Source: Idiomarinaceae bacterium (lineage in GTDB: Bacteria > Pseudomonadota > Gammaproteobacteria > Enterobacterales > Alteromonadaceae). Taken from it: DNA of 64,000 bases. The stretch is from positions 62,001 through 126,000 of the forward strand of contig NYWU01000030.1 in assembly GCA_002685255.1 (NCBI GenBank). The letters run 5' to 3'. Position numbers and translations under genes: made by a program. Shown here piece by piece: positions 63,364 to 64,000 of the stretch (position 1 is the first letter of the stretch; each line of letters opens with the position of its first letter). Under the pieces are notes generated by a model, which was not told where the DNA came from, ran no database searches, and saw only the letters and a list, made by a program, of their open reading frames with translations.

Positions 63364-64000
63364 ATGGACGATACATCAAACCCTTACAGCTTTTCTACAT
63401 GGTGTCGCGAAACACTTGTTGAGTTCACTCAGTTGAACGCAGAAAAACAAGTGTTCGGTGGATTTCTCATAGCAGTGCTACTTACAGCCTGTGTTCAACT
63501 TATCGAATTTACCGGCGGTCTGCCAAGTGTGTTCGAACACTTAATTTACTTTCCGCTGATATTTGCAGGTTTATTACTCGGTCCTCGTATCGGCGCGTTG
63601 GGAGGCTTCGTTACAGGATTAATGCTAACCCCGTTGTTTTTTCCGACAGAGCTCATTGACCAAGAAAGTACCCTGATTGACTGGCCAGTGCGCCTATTAA
63701 TGTTAACGTTACTCCCACTCATTACAGGCCTCATTAGCCGTTCTGTTCAGCAACTTCATCACTTAGAAAGCAAAGCAAAGAAAACTTTTCAGGGAACCGC
63801 ATTGCCGAACCATGAGGCATTACTGGATCAAATCAACGAATGGTCGAAGCAAAACTCAGCCCCCACTGATGCGTTAATGGATATTATTAATTTAAGACTC
63901 AGCAATATTGATAAATTACGTAATCAAGTGGGTCAGCAGAAAGCGGATAGAATCGTTGCTGAGTTGGCTAAGCAATTAAAAGAGGCGCTTGGGCAGTCCG
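63364..64000 (+). CDS. membrane sensor with GGDEF-like domain (partial at right edge)
   Basis: Open to the window edge; 212 codons visible. The chosen ATG at 63364 has GGAA five bases before it; another ATG at 63340 is in frame but lies within an inverted repeat. Four hydrophobic segments (about 32-115) hold LLGPRIGALGGFVTGLMLT and LLMLTLLPLITGLI, typical of a MASE-like input domain. Then TALPNHEALLDQINEW and INLRLSNIDKLRNQVGQQKA look like the first half of a GGDEF domain, but the usual iDlDnFK is altered, so it may be degenerate. The GGDEF motif itself lies outside the window. Confidence 0.65.
   Translation, partial: MDDTSNPYSFSTWCRETLVEFTQLNAEKQVFGGFLIAVLLTACVQLIEFTGGLPSVFEHLIYFPLIFAGLLLGPRIGALGGFVTGLMLTPLFFPTELIDQESTLIDWPVRLLMLTLLPLITGLISRSVQQLHHLESKAKKTFQGTALPNHEALLDQINEWSKQNSAPTDALMDIINLRLSNIDKLRNQVGQQKADRIVAELAKQLKEALGQS

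Noticed and set aside
1-64000. tRNA, rRNA, CRISPR arrays, IS elements, prophage or attachment sites
   Set aside because: No cloverleaf, direct-repeat arrays, transposase or integrase genes were seen on reading both strands; gaps between genes are short and gene content is chromosomal.

Overview
The window looks like chromosome of a free-living, probably marine gammaproteobacterium of the Alteromonadales type (Idiomarina/Shewanella-like; the genus is a guess). The signs are enlarged PstA and PstC, a sodium-type PomA/PomB stator pair, a TonB2-type ExbB/ExbD/TonB operon with a DUF3450 protein, RdgC, the TIGR03545/TIGR03546 pair and a CrbS/CrbR-like two-component system. Gene density is high and no gap between genes exceeds about 240 bases. 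I found no rRNA, tRNA, IS element, prophage or CRISPR array. The genes at both edges (phoU, and a GGDEF-like sensor) are cut by the window.

Region 1 (1-15.4 kb) is a phosphate-starvation island read leftwards: DUF3450, a long ExbB-like protein, ExbB, ExbD, TonB, a TPR protein, a porin, an AEC permease, phoB, phoR, pstS, pstC, pstA, pstB and phoU. PhoB-box-like 11-bp-spaced repeats lie before pstS, before phoB and, as four units in a row, before the TonB operon. The TonB energy system and the porin therefore look wired to phosphate supply. A further candidate PhoB box precedes a SulP permease/UspA pair at 20.9 kb.

Region 2 (15.4-26.4 kb) holds a sensor kinase behind two overlapping palindromes, rdgC, an HDOD protein, an M49-like lipoprotein, SulP-UspA, a DEAD-box helicase, a VanZ-like protein and thiI. 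Region 3 (26.4-39.9 kb) is mostly housekeeping: pomAB behind a good sigma-28 promoter, xseB-ispA-dxs, ribH-nusB-thiL-pgpA, an exported GNAT/acyltransferase/DUF3014 operon, yaaA and yajC-secD-secF.

Region 4 (40-55.2 kb) is the most accessory part: an FHA/AAA+ regulator lacking the sigma-54 contact loop, a YicG-like membrane protein, a CrbS/CrbR-like acetate-type two-component system, then a TonB-dependent receptor divergent from a GntP-type permease, an acyl-CoA ligase and an exported MetX-like hydrolase. Read together, the last four suggest an ester uptake, cleavage and CoA-activation pathway. A perfect 14-bp palindrome sits in the divergent promoter and a degenerate copy lies upstream of the YicG-crbS pair. 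The TIGR03545/03546 pair follows.

Region 5 (55.2-64 kb) has a RimK-like ATP-grasp ligase with a GNAT partner, a secreted glycerophosphodiesterase coupled to a cysteine-synthase-like enzyme, glnK-amtB behind an NtrC site and a sigma-54-like promoter, cfa, an AI-2E family transporter and the truncated sensor gene.

Functions are assigned from sequence motifs and family knowledge by eye; no database search was run. Promoters and operators are pattern matches.
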